DNA of 62,000 bases, taken from NCBI GenBank assembly GCA_009760855.2, contig WPIO01000040.1:2262501-2324500 (forward strand). The letters are read 5' to 3'. The stretch comes from Cristatella mucedo. Taxonomy: Eukaryota; Bryozoa; Phylactolaemata; Cristatellidae. Position numbers and translations under genes: made by a program. Positions 1-21,060 of this stretch are shown here, piece after piece. The notes beneath the pieces are model-generated. The model was not told the DNA's origin. It did no database searches and was given only the letters and a program-made list of their open reading frames with translations. Position 1 is the first letter of the stretch. Each line of letters opens with the position of its first letter.

Positions 1-620
1 CTGCAGCCAAGCTTGTCTGTCGTGAGCGTCACGGTTGCCACTACGCACCACTTCTCGCCAACCTGCACTGGCTACGTGTCAAGCAAAGGATCGACATCAA
101 GGTTTTGTCGCTCACTTTTAGGTCCCTCAAATCTTTGGCTCCAGCCTACCTATCAGATCTACTGCCCCAACAGTGTAAGCATCGTACCAACCGCTTCTCG
201 GAATCTAACTGTTTACCAATACCTCGTACAAACCTCAAATCCTTTGGAGACCGTGCCTTTAGTTCGTATGCTCCCAAAGAATGGAACTCGCTCCCGACTT
301 ACGTCGCGACGTCCCCTGACTTGACCACATTTAAAAAACAATGAACAAACCCACCAATTTATCGCACCACTTAATGAGTACCTGTAATTTGTCCGTTATG
401 TGCTCGTGCAGGCTGAAACTGTTCACGCTGCCACTAACCACGTTATCAAGTCAATACTGTGCATGTCACCACTAACCATGTTATTCTTGTTTATCGAGCA
501 TGCTGTTCAGCGAGCACGATACCAATCTCTATCCGATCGTCTTTCCTTTGCAGCAAATGTAAAGCGCCAAGATAGAGATTGAGTTCTCTGATGGGGCTTT
601 AGCAAGTGTAATATTATTAT
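1..620 (+). mobile_element. LINE family A (L2/CR1-like), 3' end copy
   Basis: Decayed C-terminal end of a LINE reverse-transcriptase ORF followed by its 3' UTR. Readable pieces include SLAPAYLSDLLPQQ and [19 protein letters not shown], in two frames separated by indels. The 3' UTR carries the family signature 'gcgccaagatagagattgag...ctctgatggggctttagcaagtg' in diverged form and ends in an ATT-rich tail near 605-620. The same protein and tail recur at 10.5, 25.9, 36.8, 41.3, 53.0 and 55.5 kb on the plus strand and at several minus-strand sites, which defines the family. It is truncated by the window edge. Confidence 0.85.
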
Positions 621-689
621 TCTTCTTGTTAGGTAAAATCAACAGGTACTACTCACCTCCGACTGAGGGAACAAAGGAGCTGATTTGAC

Positions 690-757
690 AGCCTCATTTT
701 TTCAGCGTTGGATAAGCCTTGACGGCCATTGCCACCACTTGCAGTTGGCATTAATAA
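690..757 (-). mobile_element. SINE fragment (3' body only)
   Basis: Reverse-oriented body of the tRNA-derived SINE family described at 21,775: the 'gacagcctcattt' end and the 'ccaccacttgcagttggc' body are recognisable. The tRNA-like head is missing and the fragment abuts a LINE A tail. Confidence 0.6.
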
Positions 758-767
758 TAAAAATGAT

Positions 768-842
768 ACACTTGATAAAGAGCCCTGAGAGAACTCAATC
801 TCTTTATAGGCGCTTTACATTTGTGCACAGGTTCCTGCGAAG
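768..842 (-). mobile_element. LINE family A 3' tail fragment, reversed
   Basis: Reverse complement of the LINE A terminus: ATT-type tail, 'cacttgataaagagccct' and 'ctcaatctctttataggc'. It contains only the last ~75 bp of the element, so it is a severely 5'-truncated insertion. Confidence 0.75.
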
Positions 843-1047
843 GAAATAAAACTCCAAGATTCTAATTCAGATTCTAAGCGGACGACAGGAGGCTAAACGT
901 TAGCTGCAGCCGCAGAATCTAAGCCTGTGTGTATGAGGTTAATACTTTTGCGTTTACCAAACTTGTCTGGGTTCTTTTGACAGTCGGTGGATTGTCTTAA
1001 TTTCGTACATCGGCGTACAATAAACGCTTGTCCACTTAGAATGAGGT

Positions 1048-1052
1048 AAAAA
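1048..1052 (-). terminator. Pol III terminator of the tRNA-Arg gene
   Basis: A T5 run on the minus strand lies five bases beyond the tRNA 3' end, the usual RNA polymerase III stop signal. Confidence 0.8.
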
Positions 1053-1056
1053 GATT

Positions 1057-1129
1057 CGACCGTAGCAGGACTCGAACCTGCAATCTTCTGATTCGAAGTC
1101 AGACGCCTTATCCATTAGGCCACACGGCC
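1057..1129 (-). tRNA. tRNA-Arg(TCG)
   Basis: 73-nt cloverleaf on the minus strand. The 7-bp acceptor stem GGCCGTG pairs with TACGGTC with two G-U pairs; the discriminator base is G. The anticodon stem TCTGA/TCAGA encloses loop CTTCGAA with anticodon TCG (plus-strand 1094-1096). The TPsiC arm carries GGTTCGAGTCC, a perfect B box, and TGGCCTAATGG in the D arm is a perfect A box. There is no intron and no encoded CCA, as expected for a eukaryotic nuclear tRNA. Stem integrity and the adjacent T5 terminator argue for a working gene and not a SINE head. Confidence 0.95.
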
Positions 1130-1674
1130 GATATATTTACAAATAAAGTAGCTTATACTTATACTTTTTTAATGCGATTGCGTGACGACCCAAGTGCTAA
1201 GCGTTTTCCGGTCTCGTGGTTGGGGGCGTGCGTGGAGGAGGTTGGGGAGAGCTGTCCCTCAAGACCTAGCGGCTGCCTCGCCTGCCAGCTGCCTCCTCTA
1301 AAAGGACATAGCCAATATAGCGTCCGGATTAAGAACCCTGACGCTCCGGTCGTAAGAAATCGGGCTGCTAAGGCTTCCGTTCGCGAGTGCTCGAATTGGC
1401 CCCGCTCTCATCCGGTTTCGCTCTTATCTCCTCCACCGCCTCGCCGGCGTCGCGTAGCCGTCGCCGCTGACCGGGCGACCGCTGCTGCTCGGCGTGCAGC
1501 TCGCTGCTGTCCAGCGAAAACGTGTGGAAGAGAGGCTCGAGACTCTTCGTAGCCAGCGTGCGCGAGCGTGCGCGAGCGTGCGCGAGCCGTCCACTCGTCG
1601 CTGCCCTGTTGCTCCGTAGTTGGGCGCATCCGTGCGGCGGCGACAGCGGCGGCACGTGCAGCTCTTCCGGCGCG
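1130..1674 (+). promoter_or_regulatory. Promoter/5' UTR region of the THNSL2-like gene
   Basis: CpG-rich stretch between the tRNA and the first THNSL2 start codon. It contains a 10-bp tandem repeat (unit cgcgagcgtg, about three copies, 1557-1588) immediately upstream of the coding start. No TATA box is evident. The tRNA and THNSL2 are divergently transcribed from either side of it. Assignment as promoter is inferred from position and CpG density. Confidence 0.45.
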
Positions 1675-12242
<10,568 letters not shown>

Positions 12243-13042
12243 CCCAGACAATGCGGCCAAGCCCAAACAACTTGCCACGTCTGTCTTAAGACTTATCATG
12301 ACGCCCGATCGCAGAACAGGACGACTCGGTCAATCCGTCAGCACCAGGCGCCATGCATCAGTTTTGCTTTAATGCCCAATGCAGGAGGCTGCTGTTACTT
12401 GCTATTCGTATCACCACGAATCCCCACCACCACCCATCTGAATGAGTTGACTTGTGACGAGGTGAACTGTTGCCCACCTGAACGATTGACTGGCTGGGAC
12501 TAGGTGAACCATTGTCCATTGGTCACAGCTACGGCTGTCATCAGCTACGTTACGTGACTCTTTGCTTAATGAATTCGAGGGCATCATTTCGGGCACCAAT
12601 CATGACGATCAGTAGGCACCAATCACCTACGTTGCCTGTCAGTACCGCAGTCCTTGCAGCTCGATCTGGTCGTACGAATGGCCAGAGAAATTTCGGCCCA
12701 ACTTTTAATTCGCTCGCTGTGGCACTACCTCCGTGCAACTTCGAGGGGGCGTCAGAGCTCACTTGCTGGCACCGAATCAGCCGCCGGCCGTCAGCAGTCC
12801 AAATTGGAGGGGGCAGCCAGATGGAGTGGTCGCGAGTTGCACTCATCAAGTGATGACAGCGAGTCCATTTCGTATTATTCGTCAAGTCTGTGTTGGGCGA
12901 CATTTGAGATTCAGGTCACTTCGAAAGCCGTCAGCAGTGGAGCCCTGTAGTGCGCTAGCCGAAGCCACAAGACGACCACTGCTCGGCAGACGGCCGCCCA
13001 GCAGCCAGAACTCGAACGCACACGCCTCGTAGTGCAGCACAG
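12243..13042. other. Intergenic, THNSL2 3' side
   Basis: Region between the THNSL2 stop and the palindromic poly(A) signal; probably THNSL2 3' UTR. I see no other gene, only overlapping ORFs without homology. Confidence 0.5.
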
Positions 13043-13058
13043 TTTATTCGCGAATAAA
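13043..13058. terminator. Perfect palindrome giving AATAAA on both strands
   Basis: The 16-bp palindrome TTTATTCGCGAATAAA gives a canonical poly(A) signal for the plus strand (THNSL2, 810 nt after its stop) and for the minus strand (PCCA-like exons, about 130 nt after their stop). The genes converge here. Use by both is inferred. Confidence 0.7.
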
Positions 13059-13177
13059 ATATATAACGCTTTGCTTCTCTCAGTGCATTGGCAGCACCAT
13101 TGAAGGCCGTTCGTCGGTCACTCGACTTCGACTCGACGCGACGCCCCCGGGGGCGGTGACACATCCATCGACGACGG

Positions 13178-13913
13178 TCACTGCTGAAGAATGGCAATAA
13201 CGTCGCCTGCGTCCACGCGATCACCGGCTTTAATTAGCACGCGTTCCACCTTCGCCGAAAAACGAGCCCGAGTGAGCTGGGGGGGGGCGCAAGCCACGAG
13301 CGATCGAGCAAGTGACCCAGGCCACCAGGGGGCAGCAGAGTAGCATGGCCGCGTAGTGGCAAGCCCTGCCGTCCGCGTCGGAGCCGTGTGGAGCTCATTC
13401 ATTCCCGCCATCGCCATCTTGAACCGAACGCATCGGTTCAAGCAGGCTCCTCACTCTCGCATCGGTCTCGGCGAGGCGGATTTTTGAACTGGCCGAACGA
13501 GTTTAAACTTTTAAAAAAGGGGCCAGCCTGCGGCACCAAGCGATCTCTGCTGCTCGCATGAGCCTCTCATGCCCCGAGAGCCTACCTTGCCGGTTTTCCT
13601 GGCCAGTAAGGATGCAGTGGCTTTCAGGCCTTCTAGGACGCACACGGACGAGCCGGCAGACACCTGTGCGACGGACGAGTCAGGGCGGCGGCTCCGTCGG
13701 CCGACGGGGAAGCAGCTGCTGCGTTTGTCGCTGGCGAGTTGTCAAGGTCAAGGCGAGCTCGCGCACGCGCGAGCCTGCCAGCGACATACCATCTCGCCCT
13801 GCTCCTTCACGGACTTGACCACCGACGGCATCGGTGCGACCACGTTGTTCTCGTAATCCGCCGGCCGCTCGTGTTGCGCCATCCTGTCGCTCGGAGCGAT
13901 CTTCGCGCTACGC
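13178..13913 (-). CDS. PCCA-like biotinyl-domain paralogue, last three exons only
   Basis: Minus-strand exons in order: 13790-13913 (5' border uncertain), 13586-13663, 13178-13249. They mirror the last three exons of PCCA at 38.6-40.4 kb: same junctions (M|V and K|V), same middle-exon length (78 nt) and a matching final exon (72 versus 69 nt). The readable segments are VVAPMPSVVKSVKEQGEM, then VSAGSSVCVLEGLKATASL, then VERVLIKAGDRVDAGDVIAI and a stop. All frames are open and GT/AG sites are kept. The biotin-acceptor motif is EGLKA where PCCA has EAMKM: the lysine stays but both methionines are lost. No carboxylase or carboxyltransferase-binding exons were found upstream on this strand before 38.6 kb. 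It is either a truncated paralogue or remote alternative 3' exons of PCCA. Identity as a biotinyl/lipoyl fold is firm; function is unknown. Confidence 0.65.
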
Positions 13914-15290
13914 CTGGCGCCTCAGACGCCTGCCCTGGACCGACTTCGCAGCTAAATGCCCTTCCAGACCGCGCCGGCCGCCGCTGCCGCCGCCGCCGCG
14001 AATGTCACCCAGCCGAGCGGCATCAAAATAGGATGGCGGCACAGAGGCGGCGGCCGCCCCGAGCCTGACGCCCCCCCCCCCCCCCGCCCGCCGCCGCCGC
14101 TGTATTAGACCGCACTGAAGCCACTCGAGAGCTTCGACGGTCGGTTTCGTACAACTTTTTGGGAGGACATTTTCCTACGACATTTTGGGCTGATGTTTTG
14201 GCAGGCGGTTCAGCTAAATTCACTTTCGTCTGCCCTACCGCGACCGTCTCGACGCCTCAAGCGTAGCTAGAGATAGTATTCTATTAGGTTTCGCGACCGC
14301 CTCGAGCGTGGCTAGATATATTATTCTATTAGGTATATTAGGTATATGTACTCTTCCGTCATAGATCTTTGTGGAAACCGCAAGCAGAAACTGAAACTCG
14401 GGCGCTGGATGAGTGGGGAGAGTGGGGGCGGGACCGCTGACCTCAAGTCAATCAATCGAACGCTCAATCGACTCGAGCCTGCACCATCTCATAGTCCTGG
14501 ATTCTGGCCTCTGGGTGGCTGCTTCGGGACAGATTAACGTCTGGCTACTCCGCGGCTCACTTCTTGGCACTACGTGGCACTACCTCATATCATTGGCATC
14601 ACGTGGCACTGCATCAAGTGGCGCTACATCTTGCTTCGCCCACCAACGCCAGTCTAAAACCTTAAGAGACTGCCACGCTCGAATGTTGCCAGAATGTGGT
14701 TCGAGCGTAGCAGAGACCAAGTTAGGCATCGGACGTTATAGTAACCATTCTTTAAACCAAAATAATAGCTCAACCGCTGCGTACTATTCCGACAATGTTC
14801 CGGAAACAATTAAAATGCTGACAATCAAAAATCAATAGATACAGGCCACAGAAGTGCAAAGCACTGCTCCCACTAGCCGCGCATCGTTGAGCGAAACATT
14901 AGTCAGCTGTCTTCCGGAAACTGCCGGACCAGTTTTCGTTTTCAGCTTTGAGGAATAAGCAAAATCAATTGCGATAGCCCCGAGTTCAGAATGTGGGTTT
15001 CTTAAGTCCTCATCTATAAGTTTGTTCCAGTCAAGTTGTGCCTCTCGAGTCTGAAACTGAAAGTACCGAAATGTACCGAAGTGTACCGACTCCCGTGACA
15101 TCGAAGCACTGAACCACCGATTGGTGGGTGGGCAGGCAAGCCGGTTCACTACAGGTTGATTTCCTTTACCACGAGAAATGATGACGTAGAGCCTCTTAAT
15201 AAAACAGCCAATTATTGCAGTTTCAAAATAAGCAGGAAAGAGAGTCTGGAATACAAACTTTCGAAAAAATAAGCAACGAAAAGCCTAAAA
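13914..15290. other. No gene recognised
   Basis: GC-rich stretch with CGC triplet runs (13,975-14,110) and a poly(C) run near 14,069-14,086, followed by unique-looking sequence. Short overlapping ORFs show no family resemblance. I found no upstream exons of the PCCA-like paralogue here. Confidence 0.4.
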
Positions 15291-15475
15291 GCCGCGGTGG
15301 CACGCACTAGGCAAGGCGGTTGCTTTTCACGACCTGGGTCCCGAGGTCATGGGCTCGAATTCTGCGGTGGGTTATTCTTTATTACTATTGCCACCGCGAT
15401 GGCTATAGCCGTAAAGGCTCTTCTATCGCTATACAAAAGAGGCGGTTAAATCAGCTAGTATTTTAGTATTATAAC
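15291..15475 (+). mobile_element. tRNA-derived SINE
   Basis: Near full-length plus-strand copy: A-box-like tggcacgcactagg, B-box-like gggctcgaattct, the body 'ggctatagccgtaaaggctc' and the tail 'ggttaaatcagctag'. Closely matches the copy at 21,775. Confidence 0.85.
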
Positions 15476-15509
15476 TTTTATTGTAGTATTATAACGCCGC
15501 GAATAATAG

Positions 15510-16310
15510 TCAGATAATGTAATGTATCTCCGTCTGTAACTCAAAAAAAACTGGTTGGATGTTACGCAGGAGAGTTTTGTATTGCGCACTCACAACATAA
15601 TCGGCTTTCTGTACTCATTCGGTAGCCAACAGACTTCACTTCACGCAACAAAGAGAACGTGGGAAGCATAGCAGAGTCAGGAGAGCACTTGAGTTAGTAA
15701 GTAGCATGGAAGTAGCAGCTCAGGACCGCCGGAAAGGTTGAGCCATAGTCGGCAGTAGAAGAGTAGTAGTTGTCGTTGCGTAAGAATTGTGGAAGCGAGT
15801 TCAAAGCCTAGGACCTGCAGAGCTAAAGCTTCTGTCGCCAATGGTCTTTAAGCGGAGGAATAAAACAGCTAATTTATTGTCCATACAGGACCTGGGGGCA
15901 CGAGGAGGCTGAAACTGGTGAAGCAGGTCAGCTATTTAGGGAGGAGCCATGCCGTGGCGGGCCTTGTGGGTCAGCGAACTTTGCTCTGAATCCGTTGGTC
16001 AACCGGCATCCATCTTAGTTCTTTTAGCAAATGAGACACGTGCTCAAACTTCTTGGACTTGAAGACTAGCCTTGCAGCCATATTCATAGTCAGCTGCAGT
16101 GGCCTAATCGCCTTTGTGATAGCCCAGCCTCTAGGGAATTGCAATAATCAAGCCGAGACAGAACTAAAGAGCTAGTTAAATCTTTTGCAAGCCACTGTGG
16201 GAGACAGCTCCTAATCTTGGATAGAGATCGGACGTGATGGCTAGCTGCAGAATCAGTCTTCTGAATGAAGCTTTTAAAATTGAGGATAGGTTTTTCGCAA
16301 GTCACAGTTG
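15510..16310 (-). mobile_element. LINE family B, RT C-terminus plus 3' end, reversed
   Basis: Minus-strand LINE of the second family. An open segment (16,090-16,305) encodes RT C-terminal sequence HHVRSLSKIRSCLPQWLAKD and LVLSRLDYCNSLEAGL, typical of L2/CR1 reverse transcriptases. The remainder down to 15,517 matches the 3' end copies at 4.7 and 35.3 kb and, in opposite orientation, the copy at 46.6-47.4 kb. Confidence 0.85.
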
Positions 16311-17240
16311 CCTCCTTACCTTGTCATTCCGAGACATTTCGTCACTCAAGCTCAAGTTTATATTCGTCGCAGATGTTTTTACCGTTTCGAGACACAAACG
16401 GAAAACTCGTCCCATGTTAGCACGACGGTTACTCATTCATTAGATGTTCACTTACCTGTTTGAATCACCACAGTTATTAAGGTAGAGGCTTTTATTCCGC
16501 TCCCTCTAATTTTAATGACACGGCAACGGTGGTTAAACTGCCCGTTGGATTCGCCTCAGAGGGTGTATAACTTTGGGTATAGCTTTATCTCATTTGCGAT
16601 GAAATAAACTTATCTATCTTGAATTAACTCATTGGATGATCATCATTAGGAAGTCGTGCACTCTGCCGAGCGAGCCTCACTGCGACCGTGATTGTCGAGT
16701 GTTTCTACGAAATATAGTTGGAAGACTGTGACCGATGCTATTCGATAAAATGTCTTACTTTCAAGTTCGTAGCTTTGAGAAACGTAACGGAAATAGCCTC
16801 GCCAATACTGTTTGCATAGCACTGCTAAATTGCTTTGGGTTATTTGCTCGTGCAAAGGAAAACCTCAACTGATGCGGACGATTGGAAGGGGAAATTTGTG
16901 TACTGATTCCGTCGCGCCCACGCGAGGAAATGGTTGGCACCCGAGCTATTGGGCGCTGGCCCACTGCCGAGCATCGCGTCGAGAACTCGCGCGTGGCCAA
17001 GATCAGAGCGTCGCGTCGCTCGCCGTCGGTGCAAGAACGCGGGTGGCTTTTGAGAAACGTGCCACACTGGCTGCAGCCGCGAGCTTGAAGCGCTATCACG
17101 AGCGTACATAAATGTAAAGAACGAAAAAATAAATATGAGCCATTGCAGCTCAAAACGCCGTCTCACGAGGAGCCGGCGTGAGAAGGTCTAAGCGGATCCT
17201 GTTGGTTTTCATCGGTGGTCGCGTCGGAAAACATGGCACA
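16311..17240. other. No gene recognised
   Basis: Mixed-composition DNA with minus-strand ORFs of 108-130 aa (16,761-17,166) that overlap in two frames and show no recognisable domain. Probably non-coding. Confidence 0.35.
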
Positions 17241-17242
17241 GA

Positions 17243-17306
<64 letters not shown>

Positions 17307-17345
17307 GAGAGAGAGCGAGAGAGAGAGAGAGCAAGCGAGAGAGAA
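17243..17345. repeat. (AG)n microsatellite
   Basis: About 100 bp of interrupted AG repeat, followed by a short aaatat tandem. Confidence 0.95.
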
Positions 17346-17491
17346 AGAGCACGGGCTACTACCTCGAGCCTCTTGAAGCGCTCTCTACGAATATAAATAT
17401 AAATATAAATATCTGATTCTTTCGGGGGACGGAAAAAGTGCAACAAGCTCTTTGCCTGCCGGCGTGTTTCGTTCTCCGAAGACATACTCAC

Positions 17492-18002
17492 GATCGGCGA
17501 CATGGCGACGGCTCTCGAAAGTGCCGGAGGGTGGACCGAGGTGAACCGGATTTGGAATCCGCTGCTCGTCTCCGCGCCGTCGCTAGAAAAACGACAGTCA
17601 CATCTCGTCCCAGGATGAGCGGTTCGGGCGCTGCGCCACCCGTATACCTTCAGATAGACAGGCAAAAGCGTCCGTCCGTCGCCTTGGAGCCGCGCCGCAG
17701 CGACGGTGGCGGGCAGCGAGCGCACGGCGTGGCCCTCGCCGTCCGTCTGTCTCCTTGGAGATGCGCCGCGAGCTCGCACTTACAAAAAGCCGCCGGCTCT
17801 AGGCGTCGCGAGACTCGCATTGTACGCGACGACCTCATTGAAGTGGAAACTCTCTCTAGAGAAAACGACGCAAACTTGAGACGCACCGACTGACCGGCGC
17901 TCGCCCTCAAGTGCCACGTGCAGTAGGCGCTGTTCGGATAGGCGTTTGGATAGTCTGGCGACAGCACGTTGCACACTCCGGGGGCGAAATTACCGCCGCA
18001 TC
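17492..18002 (-). pseudogene. CUB-domain sequence, frameshifted
   Basis: Minus-strand CUB domain in at least two exon-like blocks. The N-terminal half (from 18,002, after a good acceptor) reads CGGNFAPGVCNVLSPDYPNA and continues with YPNSAYCTWHLRASAGQ and LKFASFSLE, with the CUB cysteines and the SP-x-YPNxYPN motif. The frame then shifts by an extra AG in a GAGAGAG run; the next readable piece is HFNEVVAYNASLATPRAGGF before a GTAAGT donor. A second block at 17,492-17,582 reads SSDGAETSSGFQIRFTSV, the usual CUB ending, and has a GTGAGT donor. Surrounding exons were not found. A sequencing error in the AG run is possible, but a second shift near 17,583 favours decay. Confidence 0.55.
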
Positions 18003-18267
18003 CTGAGGTGAGCGAGGGCAATCGGTGATGCTCACGCACGGAGCGAACAAAACGTGCTCGCTCCCTTCCGGCTCCGTCCAAGCCCCCCTGCGCCCACCCC
18101 GCGCTGCTGCATCTTCTAAGTGAATCGGTTATTATCTTCGGGTTCGCTTTTGCTATAAGTGTCTTGGAAACGTTTTTGCCACGCAATCAGAGAAGTTCCG
18201 CTAAAGAGCCGGCGTGACGCTAACTGGTCTAGCAGCGAGACGCTAACTGGTCAGTCTCCTGTGCCGC

Positions 18268-18385
18268 ATGTGCTACATCTCCAGAGGATCGGCTACCGGC
18301 GGAGGATCGACGGAAGTGAATCGAATTTGGAATCTTGCTAGTCGTCCGCGTTTGAACACGATCGTCACGTCCTTTCCGAAAGTGA
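18268..18385 (-). pseudogene. Second CUB C-terminal fragment
   Basis: Reads DVTIVFKRGRLARFQIRFTS then VDPP and a stop. It is similar in DNA and protein to the CUB ending at 17,492-17,600 (GFQIRFTSV versus RFQIRFTSV) and in the same orientation, so the CUB segment is tandemly duplicated at about 0.8 kb spacing. Confidence 0.45.
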
Positions 18386-18389
18386 TAGG

Positions 18390-20483
18390 GTCGTACCTCC
18401 TTACTCTCAAGTATCTGCAATGGAGTCCTCAATCGAGTTCTCGCGAGTCCAAAAATTTCTTCTTTTCACGACATCCAACCTGAGTCCGGCGGACGGCGTC
18501 CCAGATCGATGAACCTCCCACGAGCGCGAGCGACGGTCGCGCCGCCGCCGCCGTCTCGATTGAAGCAAATGAATGTTAGAAAACTGAAACTGAAAAGTGC
18601 CTCTAAACCTTAATCCTATCGTCAATAGAGGAGTGCGTAGAGAGGTTCGCTTTTACTTTCGGTCGTTCAGGAAGGACTAAAGGACTTAGTTGCAGTTCGG
18701 GCGCAGCTGTGACCAGAGAAAATTCCTTTGTGTAGCGCCGTGGGATATAATAAATATACATACATTTACATAATATTTATTATATCGTAATAAGAATATA
18801 TTATGAGATATTACATATATATATATATATATATATAATATGCTATGCACATTGGCCGTCTCAAAAGGGAGAAAATTAAACCCTGCAGATCAGACGAACG
18901 GAACGGGCTGATTAAGCTAAGATTTCAGAATATCGACGCAGACCGTCATGGAAAAACGAAAGGTGATTTACCGAATTTGATTTTAAAGATACGCGGGCAA
19001 TAGCGATGAGAAAGCTGATGGTTCTTCAGTACTCTAAGCATGCTGCCAGGACCCGGAAAAAGTCATTAGAAACAGCGGGAAAAGCAGAGGTAATAAAATA
19101 TAATTAAAGTAATTAAATGTATTAAAGTAATTAGAGACGGACCCGCAGAACATAACATCAAACTATCGAAAATGCGTTCAATTGGAAAATGATACGCCCC
19201 CTCGAGATCGAACGTACACGTGGTAGTATAACAACATCATAAAAGCGTAAACCCTAGCAACCGAAGGCCTAGTCTTGCCTCTGCATCTCTGCTCCCCGCC
19301 ATAGCAACCGGCTGCAAACGGCACTTCAAGGCCCACTGCTTGCCCACTTGGTAGAAATGTATGACGGTTATGAGGATTTTGACATTAAGGTTTTGTGCTG
19401 CCAGCTGGTTGAGCTATGAGCTGGCAACTTTGTCTGTGCTTCCTGAACAGTTAGGCTTAGCACCTTTGAGATGCTGCACCTTGGCCATCGATTGCCACAT
19501 CGAATTAAAATTTTGGATATATGTATGCTCTGGTTGACTCGTTTTACCCATGGATCTCTGAAGTTTGATTGTACGCGAAGTGAGTGTGGCGCAAGTGTCC
19601 TTTGAAGTCACATGATCAACACTTTCCTGATTATCGTAATTTTCTTAAACGTCAAAACATTTTTTATTTACTTTTTAGAAAAATACGAGGCTAAAAAAGT
19701 GTTGTGCATCTTTAGAGAGGTTTAAAATAGTTCTACAATGTTTTGCAATGAATCTGTTTGAATAAAGCCGAAGGGACATACCGAAATGAAAATATGACCT
19801 TTACTTTTATAGGTCATCAGAAAGGCACTGTGGTTACATGAAAACATATATAATGTTGCCTTTGTTGTTTGTGCAAATGTGAATGCCTGTCGGTCGGTTA
19901 ATGTTTGAGAAATATCACTAAAAGTGTTTCGAGGAACATAACTCCCAAAGTACTCCTATAGGGGAGGATAACTCCCAAAATTCCCCAACTGCTTAGTTCC
20001 AGTTGCATGTTGAACCATAAAATATCGAGCTATTCCGTGCGCCCATTTCTTAGTCAGTCAACTGCTATCGACCGACTGAAGCATTCGGGCCAATACAGCA
20101 ATCCTTCCCATTACACCAAAAAGCGAACGAAATAATGTGACAAAAGGAGTTGCACTGGAACACAACCTCGTCATCCGGGCCCTATATGAGTGGGAAATAC
20201 AGCATCCGGGCAGCGATGGGCGAACAGGTGCACGGCTAATGCCAGCAAATCCTCCAGACTGGCAACTCCTTAGCCGGAGATTGCTAGATCAGACAATTAT
20301 ACAATTATACCAATATTTTGAATAAAACCGTTCGCTTATGTCTACGAATCCAGTTACGACCTGACCACATACACAGTTGCGGTCGTACAAAACCGTGATT
20401 GCCGAGTATGAGCTTGATGGCCGAACCTCGATCACGACCAAGGAGCTACTGATATATAAGTATATATATATTATATATTAAAG

Positions 20484-20550
<67 letters not shown>

Positions 20551-20880
20551 TGGAATTAGAACCGAGCGCTTAAGGAGTAGCTGCTGTAAGCAGGACTTAC
20601 GATCAGCCAGCTCTTAAAGCGTTTGCCTGAGCTTGCAGTTAAGCTCTGCCGGTCGGCGAGTTCTAGCGTTGAGCCCAAGCTGCTGTATGCCTGCTAGCGA
20701 GTCGGGGCCGGAAGTCACATGTCGTATAGGATACGGGTGGAACCTTGTGCTAGGTCTGGGATTCGCCGAGGTGCTCAACTATTTCTGGTCGGCCGGTCGG
20801 TGAAGGCTTGTAATGATGTCAGAGTGACATTGGAAGGTGTTGTTAAAACGTGAGTTGTATTTGCATGCATTTTTTTTCAG
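18390..20880. other. No gene recognised
   Basis: A+T-rich in part (18,735-18,845 holds an AT microsatellite). ORFs are short and unremarkable, and I recognise no transposon here. Confidence 0.35.
20455..20545. repeat. (AT)n-(GT)n compound microsatellite
   Basis: AT repeat running directly into about 32 bp of GT repeat. Confidence 0.95.
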
Positions 20881-21060
20881 GAACTCACGAAGCCAGCACT
20901 TTCGGTATTCAATCTAATCAACTGCGCCAACGGATCCAGCGTCTCAAGACTCCTAGAGAGGTTAGGTGCTTTCACGTCTTCTCCGTTGGCAGCTGGGGAA
21001 ATAGCCACTAAAGAAAGCTTATCTGCTGCTGCATGCAATGTGAATGAGGTGGTCGAGTGA
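20881..21060 (+). CDS. Orphan terminal-exon candidate, unknown gene
   Basis: A strong acceptor (eight T then CAG, ending 20,880) is followed by exactly 59 open codons and TGA. The peptide begins ELTKPALSVFNLINCANGSS and contains SRLLERLGAF and ends NVNEVVE; it is balanced in composition and unlike the surrounding repeats. I do not recognise the family and found no matching upstream exons, so this may be chance or a relic. Confidence 0.25.
   Translation, partial: ELTKPALSVFNLINCANGSSVSRLLERLGAFTSSPLAAGEIATKESLSAAACNVNEVVE

Noticed and set aside
13386-13441. Minus-strand ATGGCGATGGCGGG as start of a separate biotinyl protein
   Set aside because: AMAGMNELHTAP loosely recalls a biotin site but lies between two exons that already match PCCA; kept only as intron sequence.
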